Positions 47,309 through 57,702 of a DNA stretch of 64,000 nt are shown here, piece by piece (within the stretch, counting starts at the first letter, position 1; each line of letters starts with the position of its first letter). Made by a program: the position numbers and the translations under genes. The DNA is from Gongronella butleri (taxonomy: Eukaryota > Mucoromycota > Mucoromycetes > Mucorales > Cunninghamellaceae): assembly GCA_025201375.1 (NCBI GenBank), contig JAIWZP010000003.1, positions 434,001-498,000 on the forward strand. The letters run 5' to 3'. The notes below the pieces were generated by a model that was not told the DNA's origin, did not search any database, and was given only the letters and a program-made list of their open reading frames with translations.

Positions 47309-50300
47309 ATGACGACCGTGACGCATCCGACAGCGTCGCCGACTGACACCGCCGCCGCAGACAGGCCCTCTGACGAGGTGGGCAAGTATGTTATCTTGGA
47401 AAAAATTGGCCAAGGCTCGTTTGCCACCGTGTACAAGGGCCAGCACAAGGTAAAAACGCGCGATATTATTTTTTGCCTCTTTCCATTTCTTATCTTTTTC
47501 TTGTTTTTTTAGGAGACGGGCCACTTTGTCGCCATCAAGTCTGTGCTGCGTACGAAATTGACGAAGAAGTTGCTGGAGAACTTGGAGTCCGAGATTTCAA
47601 TTCTCAAAGCGATTCGGCACGATCACATTGTCGGCCTATTTGAGTGCCAGGTAAAAAAAAGAAAGAAAATGAAAAACGAAGAGAGGTAATTGGCGCTCAT
47701 TCCCCGGTCTTCTTGATTAGAAAACCACGACACACATCCATCTAGTCATGGATTATTGCTCACTGGGCGACTTGTCGCAATACATCAAGCGGATACGGCA
47801 TAGCAAGACGGCACGAGGGCCCTTGGGTGGCCTTCCAGAACCCACCGTGCGCCATTTTCTTAAGCATCTAGGCAAGTCGGCAAAAAAAAAAAAAGCAATT
47901 GAGCCTCTCACGTTGCCAATCCAGGTGACGTCGTTGACAAATGACGGCAAATGACGCCAATTGACAATGGGATGTGCTCATTTTCCCCTTTTTCATATCT
48001 AACCTTGACAGTGTCTGCGCTCCAATTTCTACGCTCCAAGAACCTGGTGCATCGCGACATCAAGCCCCAGGTAAAAAAAAAAAAAAATAACAAATGCCAA
48101 AAAAAAAAAAATGCATGCATGAGGCGCAGTGACGCGTTGGACAAGGGGGAAAATTCAATTGACCTCCCTGTTTTTTTTTTTTTAAAAAAAAAAAAAAAGA
48201 ATTTGCTGCTTGTGACGCCCCAGCACAAGGACGACCTGCCGCAGCTCCAGGTGGCTGATTTTGGCTTTGCACGCTTTTTGCCGAATGCGAGTCTTGCAGA
48301 CACATTGTGCGGATCGCCATTGTACATGGGCCCTGAGATTCTTTCGTACAAGAAATACAATGCCAAGGCTGATTTGTGGAGTGTTGGCGCGGTGCTCTAC
48401 GAGATGATTACGGGGCGACCGCCATTCCGCGCGCAAAATCACATTGAATTGCTGCGCAAGATCCAGGAGAACCAGGATCGCATCCGTTTTCCTGACGAAA
48501 AGGGCCCTGACGCCGTGCCGCTCGTGTCGGACGACCTAAAGGACCTGATTCGCAAGCTTTTGAAGCAAGATCCTGTCGAACGCATCTCTTTTGAGGAATT
48601 CTTTGCGCATCCTGTCCTCCAGCAGCCCAACGAGCCTCAATTGCCATCCACGGGATATCGCCACCACCAGCACCACCATCATCATCATCGGCACTCACTG
48701 CAAGCGCATCCTGCACACGATGAATCGCCTGCGCAGCCTATTCCCTTGTCATCATCGCCACCAATGAACCCATTGCCTCGCGCCACGCCGGCCACAGCAC
48801 CCCCAACGCCCAGGCAGCATCGGTATAGCCAAATTGAAGCGCTTGCCGCAGACGAGCCGCTGCCATTTGCGCAGCCATCGCCCATGGCTACCACAGCCGC
48901 TACAAACATGCCCACAAGGCGCCATGCGCCCGTCGACATGGCCCACCATCCTTCCGCTGCTGCGGCTACTGTTGGTACAGCTTACACGCGTCACCAGCAC
49001 CACGTTTCAGCTGACCAAACGGCACCACACTCGGCACCCGTCCACAGTTCACCCACTCGCGCACGTTTTGCTCGCGAAGGCGGGCGCACGCAAGAGGAAG
49101 TCGAGGATGTTTTGCACGAATACGTTGTCCTTGACCGGCGGACCATCGAGACAAACCAATTCGCCGATGGTAAATCAAGCAGTCGTTTTTTTTTTTGCCA
49201 TTTTTTTTCATTTTTGGCTTTTTTCGACCCTTTTTTTTTTAGAGATCAACATTGGTCCGCACGGGCATGTGGCGGCGCCTGGTGCGACTGAGGACGACAA
49301 GGTCGCGACGGTGGACGAAAAGCAAGTGGCCGTGGCGATTCCGCGGCGCAAATCGTCTGGATCGTCCTCATCGGAGCAAGGGTATCTGCCATCGTCGACG
49401 TCGCCAGGGACGCCGCCTTTTATGATTTCGCGCGAGAGGCGGCTCAGTGCCGGGACTGCTGGTACAGCCTTGGCCAAGGCATTGTCCATGGCGTCCGTGC
49501 GTCTGTTTGGCAATGGTCACTCGCCACCCAATCCAAATTATCTGACGCAGCAGCAATTGCAGCAACAACAGCAATTGCAACAGCAGCAACAGCAGCAGCA
49601 ACAGCAACAACACCGACGCTTATCACAGGGATTGGCCGGATCGCCACGCACGTTTATGTTGACGGCGGCTGCTGCCGACGATGACGAGCTGGACGCTTCG
49701 GATGAAAAGACCATGGCGCTTATTGAGCGAGCGGCATGCATGGGCCACGCCGTCGGCAAGTTTGCTGACAGCAAATTCGACATGTTGATCCAAGGCAACA
49801 GCAGCAACAGGCAATCATTGCAGCATGGGCATCACAATGACCACTACAATAGCGGCAGCGCCCCATTGGGCTTGATCCACGAATCCATCCTCGCCGCAGA
49901 GGCCCTCGTTCTTCACGTCAAGGCACTAGCATTGCTGGAGGACGGCCTTAAAATCGCGAAAAAATATTGGCAACAGCGCCAACTGGACACACGTGCCCCA
50001 CGCACCGTCTCCCTGCGCCTTAACGACGCCGTCCAGTGGATGCGCGAACGCTTCAACGAGTGCCTCGATCGCGCATCCTTTGAAAAATCACGATGCGACC
50101 AGGACGAACACGACACACTCCCCTATCACAATGCTTGTGTCGAAAAATTGCTCTACGACCGAGCCTTGGAATTGGTAAAAAGTCAAAAAAAAGGAATTGG
50201 CACGGCACCTTGCTGATTTTTTTTTTTTTGTTAACGCAATGCAGTGTCGCGCCGCTGCTGTCCATGAGCTCGTTGGCGAGAATGTTGCCGAGGTAAATAA

Positions 50301-50585
50301 GAGGAAGATAAAAAACAGGCATTTCAGCTGCTAGACGCGTCATCTCACCCTCTTTCCAGTGTGAACAAGACTATCGAACCGCCATTTGGATGCTCGAGGC
50401 CATCTTAGAAGTCGGTGACGACAAGGACATCAACATTGAAGACGATGATCGACGCATCATTAACAAATGTAAATTTTCGTACACAAAACGACCCCATGAT
50501 TGTGTCAACTGATCCTCACCCCTTTTTTTTTTTGATAGTCATCGACTCCATCCAGCAGCGCATCGCTGTTTTGCGCAAACGATAA
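47309..50585 (+). CDS. ATG1: Autophagy-initiating Ser/Thr kinase Atg1 (ULK family)
   Basis: Nine exons (47309-47449, 47513-47650, 47721-47871, 48012-48070, 48200-49169, 49243-50174, 50245-50292, 50360-50468, 50539-50585) give 864 aa, near yeast Atg1. Seen: glycine loop [12 protein letters not shown] (about 34-44), Lys56 in [23 protein letters not shown], catalytic HRDIKPQNLLL across intron 4 (Asp near 159), DFGFAR (Asp183), [12 protein letters not shown] and [21 protein letters not shown] long disordered middle has His and Gln runs, and a C-terminal helical region ([25 protein letters not shown]) corresponds to the tandem MIT-like Atg13-binding domain. Intron 3 has a GC donor (TAG|GCAAGT). 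The acceptor of exon 5 follows a run of A rather than pyrimidines. The last three exons are only 48, 109 and 47 bases. Confidence 0.96.
49548..49611 (+). repeat. CAG/CAA run encoding glutamine-rich segment in ATG1
   Basis: About 20 codons of CAG and CAA broken by two Leu codons, a likely length-variable site in the disordered linker. Confidence 0.8.
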
Positions 50586-51149
50586 AAGGAAATCAGCCTT
50601 CGATTTATACCCCTCTCTGTGTTTTTCCCTCCCCCTCCCCTCTCCCCTCTGTCTTTTTTTTTTTTCAATACAATCTACCCTACCAAATAAATCATGCACC
50701 CCGTTTGGTTTGTCTTTTATTGTTCAATGGGGGCGAAACGAAGCTGCTTGGCGTCGTGTGCCTGAGCTTACATAAGCCCGATCGGTGCTTGGACCCTGGC
50801 ATTTCACGAGGGGTTTGAAAAAAGAGAAACCTCGGGTCAGGGGAACACGACGAGCGTTTTCATTCGTTCCTTTTGCATGTCAAAAGTTGCATATTTAGAG
50901 GCATTGGATGCATTGGATGCATATCGCGCGCGCATTACCGCACCAAGAAAGAGGCTGATGCGGGGCAGTGCTATTTTCCTTTCCCTTTTTCTTTTGAGTT
51001 AAAAATAGAACATGGGACGATTCGTATACAAAAGACCACGTTGGTCCATGTTCTCCGACGAGCCGGAGAATCCGGGGTACAAAAGCGCGTATATAAAAAG
51101 AAAAAAAAAGGGTCTTCGTGTCTTTTTTTTTCAATCCAATTATCTAATC
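50586..51149. other. Spacer between ATG1 and the nitrilase gene
   Basis: Contains the ATG1 3' UTR (AATAAATC near 50685), a short tandem GCATTGGAT unit (50898-50921) and the nitrilase promoter. Confidence 0.55.
51090..51100 (+). promoter_or_regulatory. TATA box of the nitrilase-family gene
   Basis: TATATAAAAAG, 50 bases upstream of the ATG at 51150. Confidence 0.5.
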
Positions 51150-52103
51150 ATGTGCATGGAAAAGACTCTCAAGGTGGCAGCGGTGCAATTCGAGTGCAAG
51201 AATGGCGACAAGGCATTCAATCTGGCGGTGATGGAGACGCATGTGCAACAGGCCAAGGCAGATGGGTGCAATGTGATCAGCTTCCACGAATGCTGCGTTC
51301 CGGGCTACACATTTGCGTCGCGTCTGTCGTACGACGAATTGCTGGATGTGGCGGAGCACGTGCCGGACGGTGCGAGCACGGTGGCCCTCATGGACATGTC
51401 CGCGCGACACGGCATTGCGATTCTCGCGGGTTTGTACGAAAAGGACGCCGATGGCAAGATTTACAACACGTACGTGTGCGTCAACGAGCATGAGCTGGTC
51501 GCGAAGTTCCGCAAGCTACATCCGTTTATCTCAAAGTACCTGAGCCCCGGCAATCAATTTGCCGTGTTTGATCTTTTTGGCTGGCGCTGCGGCATTTTGA
51601 TCTGTTACGACAACAATGTGATCGAGTATGGCCGAGCAACGACGCTCCTTGGCGCCGAGGTGCTGTTCATGCCGCACGTCACGGGATGTACGCCGTCCAC
51701 TGGCCCTGGGCGTGGCTTTGTCGACCCTGCGCTGTGGGCCAATCGGCACACGGACCCCGTGCGCCTGCGCCAAGAGCTGGACGGACCGAAATCGCGCGGC
51801 TGGCTCATGAAGTGGCTGCCGGCGCGCGCGTACGACAATGCCATCTACGCCGTGTTCACCAACCCCATTGGCATGGACGACGACCAGCTAAAGGGCGGCC
51901 ATGCCATGGTTCTCGATCCGTTTGGCGAAATCCTCACCGAGTGCCGCAAGCTCGACAATGACATGTGCGTCGCCACGCTCACAAAGGACAAGTTGACCGC
52001 TGCAGGCGGCTACCGCTATCGCAACGCGCGCCGCCCTGAACTTTACAAGGAAATTTTCAACAAGGACCACGATTCTTCGTTCAAAGTGTCTTGGATGTCT
52101 TAG
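51150..52103 (+). CDS. Carbon-nitrogen hydrolase (nitrilase superfamily)
   Basis: Single exon, 317 aa. The fold hydrolyses C-N bonds of nitriles, amides or carbamyl compounds with a Glu-Lys-Cys triad. Seen: Glu47 in ISFHECCVPGYTF, Lys122 in FRKLHPF and Cys152 in CGILICYDNN, at the usual spacing. Also present are LKVAAVQFECKNGD at the start, GIAILAGLYEKDADGKIYNT, the RAYDNAIYAVFTNPIG strand and GHAMVLDPFGEILTE. The R-R-P-E-L-Y end (NARRPELYKEIF) is common in amidases of this superfamily. The substrate cannot be told; beta-ureidopropionase, N-carbamylputrescine amidase or aliphatic amidase types are possible. Met at 51150 is chosen because the upstream frame lacks conservation and includes the TATA box. 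Lack of introns among intron-rich neighbours is notable. Confidence 0.92.
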   Translation: MCMEKTLKVAAVQFECKNGDKAFNLAVMETHVQQAKADGCNVISFHECCVPGYTFASRLSYDELLDVAEHVPDGASTVALMDMSARHGIAILAGLYEKDADGKIYNTYVCVNEHELVAKFRKLHPFISKYLSPGNQFAVFDLFGWRCGILICYDNNVIEYGRATTLLGAEVLFMPHVTGCTPSTGPGRGFVDPALWANRHTDPVRLRQELDGPKSRGWLMKWLPARAYDNAIYAVFTNPIGMDDDQLKGGHAMVLDPFGEILTECRKLDNDMCVATLTKDKLTAAGGYRYRNARRPELYKEIFNKDHDSSFKVSWMS

Positions 52104-52786
52104 ATCTTTCTAAAATTAAACAAGGCGTGGTGATGCCACTCACGCACACACACTGTCAAGGGATCAAAACGTATAATTCGCGCTTTTTTTTTTTTTTTTT
52201 TTGGGGACATTGGTTGTTGCATTTTTTCGCTAGATTACTCCATTTTCGCGCTTGTCACGACATTAATTTGATGTCCGTGGTGTAATTTTGTCACTCATGG
52301 AGGGTATTCAAAAGCACAGAGGTTATTTTCTAGAAATCATCCCAATTTCGTGACTTTTCGCGTTTTGCGAAGCTTTTTCGACTACATACCGGTTTTATAA
52401 TCAGTTCCAATAATGTAATTATGTGTGAAAGAGCTCATTGTGAACTGCAATTTGCCGCCCTCAGCACATCTCTACAAATGCTGTATCATAATAAATCACC
52501 ATTTTCGTTATTTTTCTCATTCTCCCATGCCTTTCTGTGATGTTTTGCGCGCAAGGCTCATTTAAAATTGTCAAGAAAGGGACGGGGAGTGGATTTGGGC
52601 GTGGGAATAGGTGTCAATGTCGTCAATGCATCGTTTGCTTTGTGCAACATCACCATGATCAAAATCACCTTTCATCTGTCGGTGACGTGTCTCCACCATC
52701 ACCCTTCTTTTTTTTTTTTTTTCTTTCCTTTTTTTCACTCATCGTTTTCTTTTTTCCTCCACTTTTTTTTTCCCTGCATCGATTGC
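52104..52786. other. Spacer before F-box gene 2
   Basis: AT-rich; contains a T run at 52183-52202 and, next to the F-box gene, a pyrimidine tract (52709-52772) like the one before F-box gene 1. No gene seen. Confidence 0.5.
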
Positions 52787-54106
52787 ATGGTTTCTTTGCC
52801 AGAAAATATTGTACGCTTGATTATCGAGAATCTCTGGCAGCCCGGTGTACTTGAGGCGCGACTTGTCAGCCGCGCATGGTCCGCTATAGCCAGTGAAATC
52901 GCTTCTGGTGGAGTTATGTTCCAATTCCATAAGCTTGAACAAATGGTGCAGCATGTCAGAGCTGGCGGCACCACGCAGATCACGATCAAGGGGCTCGAGG
53001 CCGAATGGCGCTTGATTGGCATGAACAGAAGAGAGGCAGACAGGCAGGTCACGGAGTGGTCCAGCTTGTGCAACAAATTACTCCCATTCCTTCGTGATGC
53101 TGACACGTTTGCATTTGATTTGACCCTGGTGGGCTCGTTGACCCCTTTTGACAACGATGGTGCTCCATTCAATTCATTGCTTGCGCCTCGTCGTCGCCGG
53201 TTCACAATGATCAGCAAACTTGTTCAGCTTCCGCGGCTCCGCGTCCTCCATCTCTGGGGGACTACAAACGAAATGATCAATATTGCACCCTTTTTGTCCT
53301 GTTCCTTGCGGGAAATCACTATTTCACGGGACGAAGGTCATTCCTGCGACCTGCGATTCATGATGGCACTTTTGGGTCGACTTCCGCAATTGCAAAAGCT
53401 GGAATTGGGTGACGTTTCCAGTCTCAAATTGAATGGGATGCAATTGTGTGATTTTATTCACACTTCCCTTGTTGACCAGCCTCTGCACCTCAATTTGGAT
53501 CAATTGAGCCTGAACGTCTGTTTGCTTGATAAGCAGGAACCGCTAGCAGTCATGGGTTTGTTGTACTTTTTGCTTTTCGTCATGCCAAACGTCAAGGACC
53601 TGTCAATCGTGCTCGAGAGTCAATTCCGTGATTCCACTGGCATCATCACCTCTTCGTCGATCAATCATGAACGCCTTCCAGCACCCATCATCAGCTTCCC
53701 GGCAAAGCTATCGGTGGTCACGACATGTTTCACGTTTGTGCCATCAAGCGCCGATCTTATGAGTGCTTCCTTGTTTCGGAGCGACGGCGGAATCCGCGTA
53801 CTGGAAAGCTTGCACCTCAAGGATCGCTGTTGTGCACTTTTGGCTCTCTTGCCGCTCGCACATGCCAAGTCACTAGTCATCAATGGTTCCATTTACGATG
53901 CTCCGCAATCTCAATTGTCATTGGTGAATGTCCCTTTGCTGAAATCCATCGAAGTCGCTCATGTTTGGATCAAATTGCCTGTGGTCGTTTATCCTTATCC
54001 TCCAGTCAACACGCTCAAGATTGACCATTGCATGCTTGATTCCCCGGGAATACTCGAGCAACTTTTACAACAACTATCGTCTCTTGAGCGCCTGGAATTG
54101 ATATAA
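52787..54106 (+). CDS. F-box protein, leucine-rich, ending at an in-frame stop (F-box gene 2)
   Basis: Single-exon frame of 439 aa to a TAA at 54104. N-terminus MVSLPENIVRLIIENLWQPG, then EARLVSRAWSAIASEIA, is a good F-box. Leucine-rich segments follow (LVQLPRLRVLHLWG, LPQLQKLELGDVSSLKL, LHLNLDQLSLNVCLL and VPLLKSIEVAHVWI). It is a paralogue of the gene at 38008, sharing plan and C-terminal motifs. The same frame continues past the stop for 165 more codons that match the C-terminal part of the paralogue, so the 439-aa product is probably a truncated form or the locus is a young pseudogene. If functional, it would act in SCF ubiquitin ligase substrate choice. Confidence 0.65.
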   Translation: MVSLPENIVRLIIENLWQPGVLEARLVSRAWSAIASEIASGGVMFQFHKLEQMVQHVRAGGTTQITIKGLEAEWRLIGMNRREADRQVTEWSSLCNKLLPFLRDADTFAFDLTLVGSLTPFDNDGAPFNSLLAPRRRRFTMISKLVQLPRLRVLHLWGTTNEMINIAPFLSCSLREITISRDEGHSCDLRFMMALLGRLPQLQKLELGDVSSLKLNGMQLCDFIHTSLVDQPLHLNLDQLSLNVCLLDKQEPLAVMGLLYFLLFVMPNVKDLSIVLESQFRDSTGIITSSSINHERLPAPIISFPAKLSVVTTCFTFVPSSADLMSASLFRSDGGIRVLESLHLKDRCCALLALLPLAHAKSLVINGSIYDAPQSQLSLVNVPLLKSIEVAHVWIKLPVVVYPYPPVNTLKIDHCMLDSPGILEQLLQQLSSLERLELI

Positions 54107-54604
54107 CCAAAGTTTAAAAATTGGCTGTTTATCCCAACAGTGATGCCCAAAAATCCGTGGACGGATGTGCTGCCGCTGCTCTTTGCGATTTTCCGCCCTG
54201 GCGCTCAGGATTCGTCTCTTTGGTGGGTGTCTCTTCCAATTGTGGCCGGTGTGGTCAATTACGAGCCGTCTAAACAACAGTACAATGAGTGCGTACACAT
54301 TGTCCTGCAGGACATGCTCCATGCCATTGGTCCGTGTGTGCAAGTCTGGCTCACTCACACTAATAACCCTGTCGCCCAATCGCTCTCCGAGGATGAAATC
54401 TCTATCTTGCTGCTACGATTGCTGAATCACAAGAACCAGTTGATTGGTGGCACGCACATGCCAACCGTCATTGCATCCATTGCATCATCGCCCCTCGTCG
54501 ACATTGCCTTTGATCGCCTTTGCGTCTCTCAGCGTGCAACTGTCTATGCTTGCACGTCAATTGTCAAATTCACCGTCAACAAGCCCCGTTCCTCCATATT
54601 TTAG
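54107..54604 (+). pseudogene. In-frame continuation of F-box gene 2 beyond its stop codon
   Basis: The open frame resumes directly after TAA, without frameshift, to a TAG at 54602. It matches the C-terminal quarter of F-box gene 1 in order and spacing (PWTDVLPLLFAIFRPG against RWISVLCDFFKSDQ; VQVWLTHTNNP against VRIWYCRRNYY; SEDEISILLLRLL against DDDETTAVLSALE). No GT or GC donor removes the stop in frame. A separate start at 54142 (MPKNPWTD) is possible. Confidence 0.6.
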
Positions 54605-55172
54605 CAACTTTTTATTTCCCTTTTTCCATATTTTGCTTCATCAAGTGAAAACCTTGGAAATTCTCACCCAAGAACACCTTTCCCCATGACTTGATGGTGC
54701 CATTCCATCAGAAATAAAAAAAATAGCCATTGCGCTTTCCATCTTGACTTAAAAACCGACATGCTGCATAGACGATTCTCGAACAGACGCCGATATTGAA
54801 TTTTTTTTTTTTTTACAACTTTTTGGCCTTTGAGCTATGGTGATACGTCGCAACCAGCTGAACCTGGTTGCATCTTCCTTAGAGAGACGCCATGCATCTA
54901 TTAACAAGTCTGAGCATCCTAGTATAGTTTCATGATGGGGCACTGTTGAGCAAAAAAAAAAAAAAAAAAAAAAATGAAAAAAAGAAAGGCTGTTGAAATA
55001 TCTTTTTTCTTTTTGGTGCCTGAAAATCGCTTTCAGGGGTCACCAGCGGAGGTCCAACGTGGCCTGCACCGCGCGACTTTTTTCTACTAGTGGTCGGCCA
55101 ACGTCTGGCTCCTTTCTTTCGAGATTCGAGCACAAATGGCAAAAACGACAAAAAATGACGATTTTTTTTATT
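54605..55172. other. Convergent spacer (F-box gene 2 / TRS65)
   Basis: AT-rich, with T and A runs at 54799-54814 and 54951-54974. No gene seen. Confidence 0.55.
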
Positions 55173-55451
55173 CTAAAGTCCATGCTCAACAAAGACCTCT
55201 AATACATGGCGCAAGTTGGTGACAAAGCCGGTGTCCTGGTCGACGAGCTGGACGAGGTCCACAGTGTGCAATTTCTCCTTGACGGCAATGAAGCGGATAT
55301 CGACTGTTTGCGATGTGGACGGGCCCAGCGGGCATAAATTGATGTTGTTTTCGAGGCTGATAATGTCTGCCTCGTGCGTCTCGTTTTCAAAATACTGCTG
55401 AAGGAATTCTGGGGAAAAAAAGAGGTGAGAAGGAAAAAATAAAGCCCTTTT

Positions 55452-55499
<48 letters not shown>

Positions 55500-57702
55500 T
55501 GCTTCCTCCATGTATGGGTCGACCGGGGATTGTTTGATGGGGAGGATGGCGAGGTTCGATTTTTGTGCTGCAATGACGTCTGGGGCGGGCTGGCGGCGGC
55601 GATTGGGTATCATGACTTGGAACCTTCTTGTGTGTTTGGACCGATTGACGATGAAGAGCTGCAGCGAAAAGATCTTTCCGACGGTGACGGTGTCTGGAGC
55701 GGTGAAGCTGATGACGATGCCGTCGGCGACCTCGAATTCGGGCGCGCGGTGGGTGGCTGTGGACGGCAATTCGGTGTTTGGGCGTCCAATGGCGGATGGA
55801 TGGGTGTGGTGTTGATGAGGATGATGCGACGCCGGGCTGGCGATGGATCGCGGGGAATTGGCGATGCTGTTGGCGACGGATGTCTGTGTGCGCGTGAGAT
55901 TAGACGTGAGCAGGGCGGTGAATCGCGGGTCGTGTGGCTCGTCACGGCGCTGGCGCAGACTGGACACATCGAGCATGGTGTTCCACTTGGACCGCAGCAT
56001 CTGCGCGCGTCTACCGTGCACAATGGGCGCGCCGTACACGTGGATCACCACGCGCTGCGGCTGGATCCGCTCGTCCTGTGGAGGCGGCACGGGTGGCGCC
56101 GACGCGCTCGTTGTCGCGCGTCGAGGCGTGAACATGCGCTTGGCTGTCGCAGGCGGCTTGGCAGACCCGTCCTCCAAAAGCGTCACATTGTACACAAACA
56201 CCATCTGGTCCGATTTGTTCAAATGCACAGACGCGTCTGTCTAAAAAAAAAATGGAGAACGAAAAATGGAAAAAAGAAAGGAATTGAGCTTTTTTTTTTT
56301 CCAATGGGACCCCATCTGTCTCTTTTTTTTCGTTTTCGCCATTTTTGCCATTTTTGCCCCTTTCTATCCATTTTTCGCCACTTTCGCATTACATCCTTGG
56401 CAAAAGCCGGGGCAACAACGGCGTGCGACACCTGGACGTCCATGTGCGACAGAAGAAACTCGCACCCCGCGTCCGCGGGGTTCTCCAATTCGACCGACAT
56501 CATGACGGTCTTGTCCGTGACATTGGCATTGGTGGTGCGCATCTTGACGTTGATGCCGGACCGCAGCGGGATCGCGTCGCGCACCTGCGTGCGCAGTGTC
56601 AGGAATTGCGCAGGTGCAGGCGCCGTTGCCGCCGTCGTCGCCGGCGCGTCCGAGCCATTGGCTTGCCTTGAGCGGCTTTCCATGATAAAATGCTGCGATG
56701 GCGGCTGATTGCTAAGCATGGAAAACACGGGATCTTGTTTTTCAAAAAAAGTAAATGGGATCAGCTCCCGTTTTGCGCGCGTTCGCGTCGTCGCCGCTCA
56801 ATTCCAATTCTTACCTTGGCCCAGACCCTGTAAAAGATCCACCGTGTCAAACAAATTGACGTCGTATTCGGCCTGATCCGCGGCCGAAGGTTCCTTTTCC
56901 ACGTTGCCCTTGCTTGGCAGTGGGCGATACGCAATGCTAAAGTGGATGGCCAGCCCCGGCTGATTGCCGCGCGTCTTCATGTACACTAAAATCATCAAAA
57001 AAAGAATTAAAAATGGCTCCAATTTCGGTTTTTTCCTTTTTACCAATGGGGACGTCGATGGGAAAGAGGCCACACTGCGCGTTTTCGTGCTCAAAAAGCA
57101 TGGGTTCCGGATCCTGGCCACGGCCATTGTATGTGTGCGAGAAAAACGGCGGGATTTCCATGCGTTGTTGTTGCGCAGGATCGCGTTTGGTCAATTGCGG
57201 CGACGATGGTGCGCTGGACATGGCCGACAGTGGCGTGGACGACGACGGCGCGACCGTCGGCACGTGTGCGGCCGTGAATGCTCCAGCATTGGGCGTCCCC
57301 AGTGGCAAATCTTGGATCGATGCCTCCATGTGGATATCGAGTTGCTGGAAAAAGTGATGAACCGCGTCAACGACCTCTTGTCCGGAGCCTGTCACGGTCG
57401 TGGGCAGCCGCGCGTACAAATACACGCGCAGTTGCTCATCTAAACCGAAAAAAGGGAGAATGAGACAATGCAACAAGAAACACGACCAAGGAACGGTTAA
57501 GACAAAGACCGTGCCCATGGTTTCTCCGTCTTTTTCAAAGTCGACACGCACCGTAAAACGCAAATGAGCGGGCTTCAGGGGCGTTGATGACATGCGTGTA
57601 GTCAATGTTGGCAGCATCGCTATAATCAAGGTTGGGGATCAGCACCTTGAATTGCGTCTCGTTGAAGAACAGTTCGGTGGACACATTCGAGACGGTTGCC
57701 AT
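55173..57702 (-). CDS. TRS65: TRAPPII complex subunit Trs65-like
   Basis: Probable subunit of the TRAPPII complex, a Golgi exchange factor for Rab11/Ypt31-type GTPases. Six exons (57702-57552, 57439-57044, 56985-56815, 56733-56393, 56240-55499, 55408-55173) give 678 aa. Seen: a strand-rich N-terminus (ELFFNETQFKVLIPNLDY); DEQLRVYLYARLPTT formed across intron 1; immunoglobulin-like beta segments in the second half (APDTVTVGKIFSLQLFIVNR, then RRFQVMIPNRRR); and the C-terminal NLCPLGPSTSQTVDIRFIAV, followed by EKLHTVDLVQLVDQDTGFVT, which matches the end of Trs65 and TRAPPC-type proteins. The linker holds Ser/Pro/His-rich sequence. Intron 5 contains a 43-nt T run. Family call rests on the C-terminal pattern and overall plan. 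Confidence 0.82.
55454..55496. repeat. 43-nt T run in TRS65 intron 5
   Basis: On the transcribed minus strand it is an A run immediately after the donor GTAAAA, the longest intronic homopolymer in the window. Confidence 0.85.

Noticed and set aside
57440..57551. Open frame through TRS65 intron 1 (TVRVDFEKDGETMG)
   Set aside because: It is in a different frame from the N-terminal exon; splicing at GTGCGT joins AFY to DEQLRVYLYARLP in frame.
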